A stretch of DNA of 64,000 nucleotides from GAS188 sp963713805 (GCA_963713805.1 CAVQNF010000019.1:173534-237533); one strand, 5' to 3'. Positions 18,326-28,161 are shown, counted from the first letter of the stretch. Notes: generated from the sequence alone by a model not told the origin. Translations and numbers: made by a program.

Positions 18326-20355
18326 TTGCGCGACCGCATCGGTCCGACGAATGGGAATGCAAGGCGAAGACCAGATGGCGGCAACGTATTCCCATTCGGG
18401 GCTTTCAAGGGGTGGACCTTTCGAGCGCGTGGATCGGCGCGAGGAGCTGCGAGGCTCACCTCGTTCGGCGGGATTTTCGCCGGCGCGAGGCGGCGGATTC
18501 TCGCCGGCTTGGCGTTTCTTTGCCTTTGCGCGGTGTTTCTCCCGACGGCGGCCTTCGCGCAATTCGTCTGCGGCGGCAGCGCGAACGGCGCGGCGCCTCA
18601 GGACGCGCAGGGCGCGACCACGGGCGGCGGCACCGGCACCGTCGCTTGCGGCAGCAACGCCAATGCGGGTGGTGCGACCGTCAACAACACCAACTCAACG
18701 GCGGTGGGCTCAGGCGCGCAAGCGGGCGACAACGCGGGGAACGGTTCGGCTCGACGGCGGTCGGCGCGAACGCTGCCGCAACGCGAACCAGGCGACGGCG
18801 CTCGGCTCCGACAGCACGGCGAGCGGGGACAACTCCACTGCGGTCGGGGCCAATAATACGGCGAGCGGAAACGGGCCACGGTGATCGGCGAAGGCAGCCA
18901 GGCGACCGGTTTGCGGGCCAGCTCACGATCGGCAATGACGGCCTTAGTGCCGGCGATGACAGTATCGCAATCGGCACTGGCGCCATGTCGGGTACTTCAG
19001 GTGCCTCGGGAGTATGAATACGACGGCGATCGGCGCCGGCGCATCCGCGGGCCGTGGCGCTACCCCAGGTGAGTTCGGCGCTACGGCAATCGGATCCAAC
19101 GCTAATGCCAGCAACATGTCGACGACTGCGATCGGTAGCGCCGCTCAAGCTACGGGCAACAGTAGCACGGCGGCTGGATTTGCCAGCGACGCCTTTGGCG
19201 ATTCTTCCACCACTCTAGGCGCATTTTCCTTGGCAACTGGCACCAACGGTATTGCGATCGGAGCAAATGCCAGCGCAGGCGACAACATAAATAACATCTT
19301 AAATGGCACTTCTTTCGCCAACGCGAACACCACGGCGATCGGGACCAACGCCCAGGCCGGCACGACGGCGGCGGGCCAGACCGACGCAACCGCGATCGGG
19401 TTTCCGCCGCCACGAAGCGAATGGCGACGGCAATGGCTCGAACTGTCGCGTCGGCTCAGCACGGAAGGCGCAGCGTCTGGCACCAATAGCTCGGCCTTTG
19501 GCGCCAATAGCGCGGCGGGCGGCTTGTCGACGAACAGCTTCACCAATGCGGGCACCACCGCGCTCGGCGCCGGCGCCCAGGCCGGCGCGACGGCGGCCGG
19601 CCAGATCGGCGCGACCGCGGTCGGCGCGCTCTCGACCGCGAATGCCACGATGGCGACGGCGCTCGGCGCGACGAGCAATGCATCGGCCAACAACAGCACA
19701 GCGATCGGCGCGGCGAGCTTGGCGAGCGGTGCGGGCAGCTCGGCCTTCGGCCAAGCCAGCAGTGCGAGCGGTGACGGCAGCTCGGCTTTCGGCCAAGGCA
19801 GCGTCGCGAGCGGCACCAACAGCCTGGCCCTCGGCCAAGGCGCGATGGCCACAGCCGCCGGCTCCGTGGCGCTCGGCCAAGGATCGATCGCGAATTTGCC
19901 GAACACGGTCTCGGTCGGCGCGCCGGGCGCCGAGCGGCGCATCACCAATGTGGCGGCGGGCGTCAACCCGACCGACGCGGTCAATGTCAGCCAGCTCGCT
20001 ACCGCGCTCGCCGGCGGCGGGCATCCCCGGCGGTGGAGGCGGCGGCGTGAGCCCGGCCGCGATCACCGGTCTGCAAACTCAGATCAACGGCCTCGCGGCG
20101 CTCACGCGCCGATTTCGCGACGAATCGCGGCAAGGCGTTGCTGCCGCCGTCGCCATGGGAAGCGCCCCGATGCCGTCGGCGCCCGGCCGCACCACCTGGG
20201 CCGGCAACACCAGCCTGTTCAACGGCGCGGTCGGCCTCGGCGGTTCGGTCGCGCATCGCTTCGATACGACGATCCCGCTCGCCATCACGGCGGGTTACGC
20301 TTATGGCGGCAACAAGACGCATGTGGCGAGCGCCGGCCTCGAGGGCGAGTTCTAA
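18326..20355 (+). CDS. Trimeric autotransporter adhesin (YadA/Hia type), multiple frameshifts
   Basis: An N-terminal signal region (RRRILAGLAFLCLCAVFLPTAAFA) precedes a head of repeated YadA units, A-I/V-G-x-x-[AS]-x-A-[ST]-G-x-x-S (for example NSTAIGAASLASGAGSSAFG). The stalk transition contains ITNVAAGVNPTDAVNVSQL. From about 20020, in another frame, comes the membrane anchor ending GYAYGGNKTHVASAGLEGEF. The frame changes at least six times (near 18745, 18785, 18885, 18915, 19010, around 19395-19470, and 20020), mostly as if single bases were missing. The true start is uncertain. The protein would trimerise in the outer membrane as an adhesin. Confidence 0.82.
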
Positions 20356-20608
20356 GGCCCGACGTCATGGCCCCTCGGATATTCATTCCAAGGATCTGGC
20401 ACGGCCATTCCACGCCTTTTACGCCGTCGCTGAGAGAAAGGCGTGGGTCACCGGACCAAGTCCGGTGATGACGCGAGGATGAGCCGTCATGGCCGTGCTT
20501 GGCACGGCCATCCACGCCTTAGCGGTCTCGCGAAAAAATCGATCACCAGACGAGTGACGACGGGGTGTAACGTCGATTGCGAGTGAGCCCGACGACATCC
20601 CGTCCAGC
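20356..20608. repeat. REP-type palindromes after the autotransporter
   Basis: Between 20395 and 20520 lie three related units in alternating orientation: ggccattccacgcctttt, aggcgtgggtcaccggacc with its complement, and gtcatggccgtgcttggcac followed by ggccatccacgcct. They match the array at 48540-49040. They lie between convergent genes and may act in transcription termination. Confidence 0.7.
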
Positions 20609-21388
20609 TCACTTCAGCCCGGTCGCGACGATGACGCAGCCTCCGCCCGCGCTCGGCAGAAGAATGTCGCGACCGCCCGTCTTCGTCTCGACGACGGGGA
20701 GCGCCTGAAGCGTCGCGATCGTGTGTCCCTCCTTGATGAGGTTCGCCTGGACGACGCTGCAGGGTTGCGCCGTCGGATAGATTTGCACGGTCTCGCCTTC
20801 GCATCTTCCGGGCCCGACCGGCGCGGCGAAGATGATCGAGGCCGCATTGGGGGCCAGCTTGTTCGGATAGCTCAGCCCGACGATCGACTGGAACGCATTG
20901 TCGTTCGGAGCCGATGACACCCAGGTCGAGATCGCCGTATGGGCGCTGTCGATGACGCTGCTCGACTGATTGATGATGGTGTCCATGCAGGTCGCGATCT
21001 TCGCGCCTTGAGCGTGGAGGACGGGTTGGAATTCGCCCACGCCATCGGCGCTCGCCTGCGGGACGGGCGCCGATGGCGGTGCGCCGACGGGAGGCTGGGC
21101 GGCGCCTTCCGCCGGAGCCGGAGGCGCGCCGCTGCCGGAAGCGGCGGGCGGAGACGGCTTGGTCGCCGGCGCCTTGGGCGTGGGCGCTTTGGGCTTCACC
21201 GCGGCTTTCGGGGCAGGCTTCTCGGAGGCGCCGTCGTTCTGCGCCACCAAAAGGGCGTCTTCACCGGCTCGCAGAACTCCGGGAAGGTCGATCCCCGTCG
21301 CCGCCGAGCCCGTCAAGCGCATGAAGACGCTGCCGCCGGCAAGGAGAACCGCAAAGCCGGCACCGACCATGTTCCATCTCGACCGCAT
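20609..21388 (-). CDS. Secreted or membrane-anchored Pro/Ala-rich protein, unknown function
   Basis: 259 residues. An N-terminal hydrophobic segment (WNMVGAGFAVLLAGGSVFMRL) is a signal or anchor. Then comes a low-complexity Pro/Ala/Lys linker (about 55-115) and a C-terminal domain of about 140 residues with three cysteines (KIATCMDTII, GPGRCEGETV, AQPCSVVQ), plus one near the end. The organisation suggests a periplasmic domain on a flexible tether that spans peptidoglycan. I do not recognise the domain. Confidence 0.7.
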   Translation of the reverse strand: MRSRWNMVGAGFAVLLAGGSVFMRLTGSAATGIDLPGVLRAGEDALLVAQNDGASEKPAPKAAVKPKAPTPKAPATKPSPPAASGSGAPPAPAEGAAQPPVGAPPSAPVPQASADGVGEFQPVLHAQGAKIATCMDTIINQSSSVIDSAHTAISTWVSSAPNDNAFQSIVGLSYPNKLAPNAASIIFAAPVGPGRCEGETVQIYPTAQPCSVVQANLIKEGHTIATLQALPVVETKTGGRDILLPSAGGGCVIVATGLK

Positions 21389-21630
21389 CCATTCCTCCCG
21401 GCCGACGCCGCACGCGGTGACGCCTTCACTCTAATGGAACAACGGCCGCATTCCCAGTGCGATGCCGGCGATCTTCGGTTGCCCCAGCGTGTTTGCGCGG
21501 CTTTCGGCGCGCCGAGGCCGGCACGCTAATTGAATTAAGCCTCCCGGAAGCTCCTGGTCTTCATAAGGACATGTCGAGCGGCTGGCTCTAAGCCGGAGGC
21601 GTCGACCACGACGGTCTCCCCTCGCGCTCC

Positions 21631-21655
21631 GAATAAATGATCGGGCACCGGTGTT
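21631..21655 (+). promoter_or_regulatory. Upstream element GAATAAAT-N12-GTGTT, copy 1
   Basis: Lies 55 bases upstream of the glycine-rich gene at 21686. The same two blocks with identical 12-base spacing occur 61 bases upstream of the related gene at 28162. Shared spacing in front of two related genes suggests a promoter or activator site. Confidence 0.4.
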
Positions 21656-21685
21656 TTTGTCGATTCACCAATAGGGAGAAGCATC

Positions 21686-22072
21686 ATGCGGCGCTTGCAC
21701 CGAATCGGTCGAGACCTGGCTCCGGCTTCACTTGCGCTCGTGCTCTGGCTCATTTCTGCCGCGACCATCGCCTCGGCGATGGGCGGCGCGGGAGGCGGAG
21801 CCGGCGGAGGAGCCGGTGGTGGTGGCGGTGGAGCTGGAGGGGGAGCAGGTGGGGGAGCCGGTGGGGCGAGCGGAGGCGGTGGTAGCGGCGGAGGTGGCGC
21901 CGCGGGAGGCGGAGGTGGCGCCGCGGGAGGCGGAGGCGGCGGCATGGGAGGCGGTGACGGCGGCGGAGGCGGTGAAGGCGGCGGCAGCGCGCGTATCGTC
22001 ATCCCGCAGCAAAGCATCTGCGCCAAGGGGCTGGTCTTCGATCAACGAAGCAATCGATGCATCAGGGGATAA
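21686..22072 (+). CDS. Secreted glycine-rich protein with C-terminal two-cysteine motif
   Basis: 128 residues: a signal peptide (LALVLWLISAATIASA), about 65 residues that are almost entirely Gly with some Ala and Ser, then RIVIPQQSICAKGLVFDQRSNRCIRG. The final motif CAKGxxxDxxxxRC recurs in the TPR protein at 28162. AGGGAG precedes the ATG by about 7 bases. Glycine-rich secreted proteins of this kind can be structural or matrix proteins; the function here is unknown. Confidence 0.75.
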   Translation: MRRLHRIGRDLAPASLALVLWLISAATIASAMGGAGGGAGGGAGGGGGGAGGGAGGGAGGASGGGGSGGGGAAGGGGGAAGGGGGGMGGGDGGGGGEGGGSARIVIPQQSICAKGLVFDQRSNRCIRG

Positions 22073-22302
22073 GGCCCCGCCTGATTGCGTGCGCCGTCTC
22101 TAACCCTTTGCTCTTCCAGCCGTCCTGACCGGCTTCATCCGATCATCCACGCCTGTCCTTCGCGCCGTAGAAACGTGTTGAAGCCGCGACATGAAATGAA
22201 CGCGTGATCCGACCGTTTGTGGCCGTCGAGATCACGCGCCAAATCGGCGTTTCGAGCGTGGCCTCATCGCCATTCGGTGAGCCGTGCCTTTGCGGAACGA
22301 CT

Positions 22303-23607
22303 TTACGGCTCTCGCGTCAGCGCGGCGCCGAGCGCGGGCTCGTTCGGCAAGGCGTCTGCGTTGAAGCGCGCAAGATCGGCCTCGGGATCGATGAGGAGCA
22401 TGGCGGCGAGCCCGCCGCCCGCGATCAGGAGGCCGGCGAACTCGAACCCCGTGCCGAAGCCCGCCTGCGGATTTGCGCCCACATCGACGATCTTGCCCAT
22501 GATCCAGGGCGCCAACAGACCGGCGAGCGTATAGAAGGCGTTGCTGATGCCGAGCATCGCGCCCCGCTGGCCGACGGGGCTGATCTCACCGATCAAGGCG
22601 GGACCGAGCGTGTAGATCACGCTGCCTGACGCAAAGGCCACCATGACGAGCACGATCTGCAAAGGAGCCGTCGACACCTGGGGCAGGCAGACCATGGCGA
22701 TGCCCGCGAGCGCCACGCAAGCCCCGCCGAGAAGACCGCGCGCGTTGCGGCTCTTATGCCCGCGCGCCAAGAGCCGCTGCGACCAAAAGCCGATGCCGGG
22801 CGAGAGCACGATCTGCGTCAAGGACGGAAGAGCGACGATCCATGAAGCGGCGCCTGGGGTAAATCCGGCGCCTTTCACCAGATAGGCCGGGAGCCAGACG
22901 ATCGCGAGCGTCAAGGCCCAATAGGCGCAGAAGCCCGCGATCAACACGCCGATCGCGCTGCGGCAGGTGAGGAGACGGGCATAGGGGATCTGCCCGAGCC
23001 CAGCCCCACCGGCGACCGCGACGGGTTCGCTCAAGGGGCCCTCCTCGCCGACGAAGCTCCAGACGGCGACCCAGATGAAGCCGACGAGCGCGAGCGCCGC
23101 AAAGGCGGCATGCCAGCTATAGTTGATGATGATCCAGGTGAGGGCCGGCGCCGCGACGCCCGTGCCGACCGCGGCGCCGATCGACACGAAGCTCGTGGGC
23201 AGCGTGCGGCGCCCGTTCTCGAACCATTTATAGACGGCGTGGAGCGCGACCGGATAGGCCGGCCCCTCGCCCGCACCGAGGATGATACGCGAGGCGACCA
23301 GCATCGAGAGGCTCACGGTGCCGATCATGGGAAGCTGGGTGAGCGCCCAGATGAGCGCGGACACGGCGAGCACCCATTTGGTCTTCACGCGATTGACCAG
23401 GAAGCCGACGAGCACGGCCGAGATCGAGAACAGGAGGAAGAAGGCGCTGCCGATCTTGCCGAACTCGGTGTTGGTCAATTTGAGCTCGGTCATGATGGGC
23501 AAGGCGGCAAGCCCGATCACCGCCTTGTCGGCGAAATTGATGAGCATGAAGAAGAACATCATGCCGACGACGATCCAGGCTTTGCGTTCCCTCATGAGAC
23601 TGCCCAT
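22303..23607 (-). CDS. MFS transporter, anion:cation symporter-like
   Basis: 434 residues with about 12 predicted membrane helices. The N-terminal pattern NFADKAVIGLAALPIMTELKL and the RIILGAGEGPAYPVALHAVYKWF segment are typical of the ACS family (hexuronate, phthalate and aromatic-acid permeases). GAGGAAGAAA precedes the ATG. No enzyme neighbour fixes the substrate; sugar acids or aromatic acids are plausible. The operon appears monocistronic. Confidence 0.85.
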   Translation of the reverse strand: MGSLMRERKAWIVVGMMFFFMLINFADKAVIGLAALPIMTELKLTNTEFGKIGSAFFLLFSISAVLVGFLVNRVKTKWVLAVSALIWALTQLPMIGTVSLSMLVASRIILGAGEGPAYPVALHAVYKWFENGRRTLPTSFVSIGAAVGTGVAAPALTWIIINYSWHAAFAALALVGFIWVAVWSFVGEEGPLSEPVAVAGGAGLGQIPYARLLTCRSAIGVLIAGFCAYWALTLAIVWLPAYLVKGAGFTPGAASWIVALPSLTQIVLSPGIGFWSQRLLARGHKSRNARGLLGGACVALAGIAMVCLPQVSTAPLQIVLVMVAFASGSVIYTLGPALIGEISPVGQRGAMLGISNAFYTLAGLLAPWIMGKIVDVGANPQAGFGTGFEFAGLLIAGGGLAAMLLIDPEADLARFNADALPNEPALGAALTREP

Positions 23608-23849
23608 TTTCTTCCTCTTTTATCGTTTGTGGCAAAGGCGGATTTTGTTAGCGTTGCTCTCATTTTCTGCGCTGCCGATTCTGCGCTGCCAAGGCCGGAA
23701 ATCGACAGACAGGATGCATTTCCTGCCGTCGGTATGAGAGTGGAAATTGGGGCTCCCAATGGCCTTATGGAGTGAATCGCAGAGCTTTACCAGCATGCGC
23801 GTGGGGCGAGCGCGCGCGTCGAAGTCGTTGTCCAGAAGTTTGCACGTGA

Positions 23850-24191
23850 TCACGCCGGGTCGACAATTCGCTTCAACGCCGCGTTGATCCTCGCGCGCCA
23901 ACCCTCGCCGCCCTTCCTGAAGTGATCGACGACCGCGCGGTCGAGCCGCATCGTCACGAGCTCCTTGGTCGGAGCCTTTTGCTTGCCGCGTCGTCCAGGA
24001 AGGCGTTTCACGGCCTCGAAGAAGCTGGGTGGAAGCACCTCGCGGGCGGGTTTCGCTCGCGCGAAATCCTCCCGCGTCCATTCCGGGTTATCGGGATCAG
24101 CCGCTATGCCGGCCTGGACCTTCGCCTCCTCCTCCTCTTCGGTGAGGTGAGGCCACAATCTCTTATGTTTCGTCGTCTTCGCTTTCGTCAT
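23850..24191 (-). CDS. brnA: BrnA-like antitoxin
   Basis: 113 residues from ATG 24191, which has AAAGGG 6 bases upstream; an in-frame ATG at 24206 is possible. The C-terminal half, KELVTMRLDRAVVDHFRKGGEGWRARINAALKRIV, is the typical BrnA ribbon-helix-helix dimer domain. BrnA neutralises the BrnT ribonuclease and represses their operon. The partner here survives only as a C-terminal remnant overlapping the start of this gene. Confidence 0.88.
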   Translation of the reverse strand: MTKAKTTKHKRLWPHLTEEEEEAKVQAGIAADPDNPEWTREDFARAKPAREVLPPSFFEAVKRLPGRRGKQKAPTKELVTMRLDRAVVDHFRKGGEGWRARINAALKRIVDPA

Positions 24192-24291
24192 GGAGTGCCC
24201 TTTCATCGCGACTTGCCGATCGCATCGAGATGATCGAATAAGCCTCGGCGCCGAGCTTCGCGAAGATGACGGCAACGAGTTGGCGCTCGGA
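24163..24291 (-). pseudogene. C-terminal remnant of a BrnT toxin
   Basis: Directly after the stop of the MBL-fold gene, the same frame reads SERQLVAVIFAKLGAEA then YSIISMRSASRDERALHDE, ending at TAA 24163-24165. The YSIISMRxASRxER stretch matches the C-terminus of BrnT toxins, and the overlap with the brnA start is the normal arrangement. The N-terminal half, with the rest of the ribonuclease fold, is absent, replaced by the end of the hydrolase gene. This looks like a deletion junction. Confidence 0.65.
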
Positions 24292-25563
24292 TCAAGTGAA
24301 GGGACGCCCTTTCGCGGCATAGGCCGAAGCGGAGCGGAACAGGTTCTCCGACATGAGCCCCGCCTCCCCCTTCGCGCGCCCCTCGTAAAGCGCGGACACC
24401 CCCTTCTGGATCTCGGCGTCCGATGGTTCGGCCTCGAGCGCGTAATCGGCGAGATGGCAGGCGAGACGAAGATCGCCTTCCTTGGCGAGTTCCTCGGCGC
24501 GCGACATCAAGGCGCGCGCCCCGCCCGCGAGCTTGGCGATCTCACCCGCGACCGCCGAGCGCGAAGCCGGCTTGAGATCGCTCGGGCGTCCATTCCACCA
24601 GCCGCCGTAGAAGCGCACGATGTTGCGGACGATGAATTCGCCCTCGTCATAGATCGGCCGAAGCCAGGGCGAGTCGCTCGTCGGAAGCGTCACCGCATGC
24701 ACGATGTCGGTGTGCGGGGGAGCCCCCTCGGCCATCGCCGCCAAGGTGCGCTCGACGATCGCCTCGAGATATTCGGCGGTTTCCACGAGGATGCGCTGGA
24801 TCTTGCCGGGGTCGTTCACCACCGGGCCGCCGTGACCGGGGCAAAGGCTTTGTGCCTCGAGAGCGGCCATGCTTCTCAGGCCCGCGGCCCAATCCCAAGG
24901 ATAGCGCTGCACCTTCTGCGGATTGCCGCAATTGGGCAGCGCGTTGATGACGAGGTCGCCCGAGCACAGCACCTTCCGGTCGGGACACCAGACGAAGCTG
25001 TGGTCGTCGGTCTCGGCGCGACAATGGTGGATTTCAAAATTGACGCCGCCGACCCTGAAGGCGAGGCTCTCGTCGTAAAGCGTGTCCGGCATGAGAGCCG
25101 GGGGAGAGAAGCTGTCATATTCCTCGCCTGCGCCCGCGCGATCGGGACTGCCGCCGAATTGGCGCGCGTTGATCGCCGCATTGAACCGGCTCGTGAGCTC
25201 GTAACGGGCGAAGCGCTCGAGCATCTTGCGATGCGCGATGATGCGCGGACGCGGCTGGCCCGGAGCGAGGAAGGCTTCGAGGCCATAGGCGTGATCCACA
25301 TGGCCGTGGGTGAAGATCGCGGTGTGGATGGGCGCGCTCGTCTTCTCGCGAAGCATCGCGGCGAGAAGGCGCCCGAGCGGGGCCATGCCGCTGTCGACGA
25401 GCACGATGCCTTCATCGGTCTCGAAACCGGTGACCCCGCTGAAGCGCGATTGGAACCAGCTCCGCTCGGCGACCTCGATCGGGCCGCCTGACCAGAAGAA
25501 GCCGGCTTCGTCGGGTGTCTTGCCGCGCATCGCCTTGAAGCGCTCGGAAGTCTGGTTGCTCAC
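24292..25563 (-). CDS. MBL-fold hydrolase with alkylsulfatase-dimerisation-like C-terminus
   Basis: 423 residues from a GTG that overlaps the stop of the upstream synthetase gene by 4 bases. Metal-binding THGHVDH lies at 85-91, the second-site Asp in CSGDLVI and a late His in CPGHGGP. The C-terminal 150 residues (RFYGGWWNGRPSDLKPAS and following helices) resemble the dimerisation domain of SDS-hydrolase-like alkyl sulfatases. A hydrolase acting on sulfate esters, lactones or thioesters is plausible. Coupling to an acyl-CoA synthetase suggests a shared catabolic role (inference). Confidence 0.85.
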   Translation of the reverse strand: MSNQTSERFKAMRGKTPDEAGFFWSGGPIEVAERSWFQSRFSGVTGFETDEGIVLVDSGMAPLGRLLAAMLREKTSAPIHTAIFTHGHVDHAYGLEAFLAPGQPRPRIIAHRKMLERFARYELTSRFNAAINARQFGGSPDRAGAGEEYDSFSPPALMPDTLYDESLAFRVGGVNFEIHHCRAETDDHSFVWCPDRKVLCSGDLVINALPNCGNPQKVQRYPWDWAAGLRSMAALEAQSLCPGHGGPVVNDPGKIQRILVETAEYLEAIVERTLAAMAEGAPPHTDIVHAVTLPTSDSPWLRPIYDEGEFIVRNIVRFYGGWWNGRPSDLKPASRSAVAGEIAKLAGGARALMSRAEELAKEGDLRLACHLADYALEAEPSDAEIQKGVSALYEGRAKGEAGLMSENLFRSASAYAAKGRPFT

Positions 25564-27650
25564 GCGTTCTCCTCGCCGGACAGGCTCTTGCGCACGATCA
25601 CGGCGTCGAGCGCGACCGCGCCCTTGGAAAGAACCAGGAATGGATTGATGTCACAGCTCACAATCTCGTGCGCGTGAGCGACCGCGAAGGAAGAAAGATC
25701 GACGAGCGCTTGCGCCAGCGCTTCGATGTCCAAGGGAGGGCGCCCGCGCGCGCCCTCGAGCAGGGCAAAGCCCTTGAGCTCGCGCAGCATCCGCAAGGCC
25801 TCGTCCCGGCCGACGGGCGCGACGCGCAACGAAACGTCGCGGAGGATTTCGACGAAAACCCCGCCGAAACCCACCATGACGACCGGTCCGAAGACCGGAT
25901 CGCAGTTGGCGCCGAGTACGATCTCGGTGCCGCCCTCGATCATCGGTGCGACGAGACAGCCTTGCAGCAGCGCTTCGGGATAGGCGCGGCGCGCGCGCAG
26001 GATCAATTCGTCAAATCCCTTCGCGACATCGTCTTCGCCGGCGAGGCCGAGCATGACGCCGCCGATGTCGCTCTTATGGGGGATGTCGGGCGAGGCGATC
26101 TTCATCACCACGGGGAAGCCGATCTTCGTCGCGGCAGCGGCGGCCCCCTTCGCATCGACCGCGAGATGGGCATCGATGACGGGAATGCCGGCGGCGCCGA
26201 GTGCACGAAGCGCCTCGAGCTCACCCATCGGCCCATCAGGCAAGCGCGGATGCGCACGCACATCCGCGCTTATCGCCTCGCCGGGATCGCTGGCGAAAAA
26301 ACGAAGCGCCGCCACGGCGCGCACGGCGCGCGTGGGATCCTCGAAGGAAGGCACGCCCATCGCGCCGAGCTCGTCTCGAAACTGTGGCGTCGAGAGCCCG
26401 GCGGAAACGAGGCTGACCTCAGGGTGGCGCCGGCGCAAGGTTTCGAACACCGTCCTCAGCTTCGGCGCATGCTCGGGATTGCGCGGCAGGGCGCCCGTGA
26501 AGGCGACGAGGCTGCCGAACCCTCCTTCCGCGAGCGCGATCTCGAGACCACGCTCGAAGAGCTTCGGATCGGCGACGACTTGTCCGGTGACATCGATCGG
26601 GTTGCGCGGCCCGGCGTAGGGCAGGATCTCGCGCACGCGCGCTTGCGTCGCCTCGGGAAGCGCGGTGACGTCAAGGCCGAGATCGGTCGCCGCATCGGCC
26701 ATGAGCACCCCGACCCCGCCGGAGACAGTGACAAGCCCGAGGCTCGCATTGCGTGGCGATTGCCCGAGCGCGCAAGCGACGCCGACGTCCAGGAATTCCT
26801 CGATGCTGTGCGCCCGATAGACGCCATGTTGGCGAAACACCGCGTCGAACACCGCATCCGATCCGGCGAGCGTCGCGGTGTGGGATGCGGCCGCGGCGGC
26901 GCCGGGCGCCGTACGGCCGACCTTGATGGCGACCACGGGCTTTCGCTTGCACTTCGCGGCCTTCAGCGCTTCGATGAGCGAAGGCCCGTTCCGGCAGCCT
27001 TCGAGATAAAGCAGGATCACGTCGGTCGAGGCATCGTCCGCCAGGAAGCTCACGCATTCCGCGATGTCGATGTCGACCTCGTTGCCGGTCGTGACGCAAT
27101 AGCTCAACGACAGCCCGCGCTCGCGCGCCAAGGTGAAGCTCAAGCCTCCGAAGGCGCCGCTTTGGCTCGCAAGGCCGATGCGTCCGGCGCGCTTCTCGGT
27201 GAGCGCGAAGGCAGGATGGAAGCTCGCCACCATCCCTTGCGCGAAATTGACGACGCCCAGGCAATTCGGGCCGAGCACCCGCATTCCCGAGCGCTTGGCG
27301 AGCGCGGCGATCTCGCGTTGCGCCAGGGCGCCCGACGCGTCGACCTCCGCGAAACCGGAGGTGAACATGACGGCGACGCCGACGCCGGCGGCGGCGCAGT
27401 CCTCGAGCGCCGCAAGGCTCAATTCCTTGGGAACGGCGATGATGGCGACATCGATCTTCCTGCCGATCGACTTGGCAGAAGGAAATGCCGACAGTCCTTG
27501 GATGGTATTGGCGCGCGGATTTACTGGATAAATCTCTCCGTCATAACCCGCACCGAGCATGAACTTGATGGGAAGGCTGCCGAGCTTCGACGGATCGGTG
27601 GACGCCCCGACGACAGCGATGCTGCGCGGGCGGAACAAGGCATCAAGCAT
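25560..27650 (-). CDS. NDP-forming acyl-CoA synthetase (acetate-CoA ligase family), fused alpha-beta subunits
   Basis: 696 residues from ATG 27650. The N-terminal CoA-binding Rossmann part reads RPRSIAVVGASTDPSKLG; the succinyl-CoA ligase-like part includes ASHTATLAGSD with the phospho-His region; the C-terminal ATP-grasp domain includes KIASPDIPHKSDIGGV. Such fused enzymes convert acyl-CoA plus NDP and phosphate to acid plus NTP, or the reverse. The downstream MBL hydrolase overlaps by 4 bases. The acyl substrate cannot be read from sequence. Confidence 0.88.
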   Translation of the reverse strand: MLDALFRPRSIAVVGASTDPSKLGSLPIKFMLGAGYDGEIYPVNPRANTIQGLSAFPSAKSIGRKIDVAIIAVPKELSLAALEDCAAAGVGVAVMFTSGFAEVDASGALAQREIAALAKRSGMRVLGPNCLGVVNFAQGMVASFHPAFALTEKRAGRIGLASQSGAFGGLSFTLARERGLSLSYCVTTGNEVDIDIAECVSFLADDASTDVILLYLEGCRNGPSLIEALKAAKCKRKPVVAIKVGRTAPGAAAAASHTATLAGSDAVFDAVFRQHGVYRAHSIEEFLDVGVACALGQSPRNASLGLVTVSGGVGVLMADAATDLGLDVTALPEATQARVREILPYAGPRNPIDVTGQVVADPKLFERGLEIALAEGGFGSLVAFTGALPRNPEHAPKLRTVFETLRRRHPEVSLVSAGLSTPQFRDELGAMGVPSFEDPTRAVRAVAALRFFASDPGEAISADVRAHPRLPDGPMGELEALRALGAAGIPVIDAHLAVDAKGAAAAATKIGFPVVMKIASPDIPHKSDIGGVMLGLAGEDDVAKGFDELILRARRAYPEALLQGCLVAPMIEGGTEIVLGANCDPVFGPVVMVGFGGVFVEILRDVSLRVAPVGRDEALRMLRELKGFALLEGARGRPPLDIEALAQALVDLSSFAVAHAHEIVSCDINPFLVLSKGAVALDAVIVRKSLSGEENA

Positions 27651-28161
27651 CGCGGGGGCCGTCTCCTTGGGCAGGTCACGCCCCACCTTAGGGGGCCTTC
27701 GGCAAAAGGGAAACCCGGCTCGGGCGCCGGCTTCCCGAGGGCGTCCGGCGAGGCCGTCTTTGCGCGAGTGGAGCCTGCACGCAACGCCCTCTCCGTGATG
27801 ACATTTCCGCTCATGCCCGCGTATCACTCCCGCTCGTTCCTCGCGAAAGCGGGAATCCAGGCTTATGAGGCAGCTCCGAGAACAGCTGGTTCCCCGCCTT
27901 CGCGCGCCTTCGCGGGGATGAGCGGAAATGTAGTGCATTGCGGGGATGAGCGGTGGTAGCGATGGTAGGGAGAGGCGCTATTTCCACCTCACACGCTTGT
28001 GAAGTCCAAGCGTTAAAAGAATAGCGAAGCAAGCTCAACGGCTTGCGCCTCCGGTCGCCGAAACGCCACGAAAAGGGAGGCGCAGGGGCGCGAAAGTCTC
28101 GAATAAATCGATGTAGACGCGTGTTGCGGACATTCGCACTCGAAGGAAGTGGAGGAACATC
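27651..28161. repeat. Gene-free divergent region with REP-like palindromes
   Basis: 511 bases. Around 27830-27940 are palindromes of the family seen at 15420-15610, for example cccgctcgttcctcgcgaaagcggg and a further pair of inverted ccttcgcg/cgcgggg blocks. The right end carries the leader of the TPR gene. No protein gene is supported. Confidence 0.55.
28101..28125 (+). promoter_or_regulatory. Upstream element GAATAAAT-N12-GTGTT, copy 2
   Basis: 61 bases upstream of the glycine-rich TPR gene. The 8-base and 5-base blocks and the 12-base spacer length are identical to copy 1 at 21631, while the spacer sequence differs. This pattern suggests protein or sigma-factor contacts at both blocks. 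Confidence 0.4.

Noticed and set aside
25668..27959. A 763-codon open frame on the plus strand, antisense to the acyl-CoA synthetase
   Set aside because: The minus-strand frame has complete family motifs; the antisense frame is Arg/Glu/Ala-rich without motifs, a usual shadow in GC-rich DNA.
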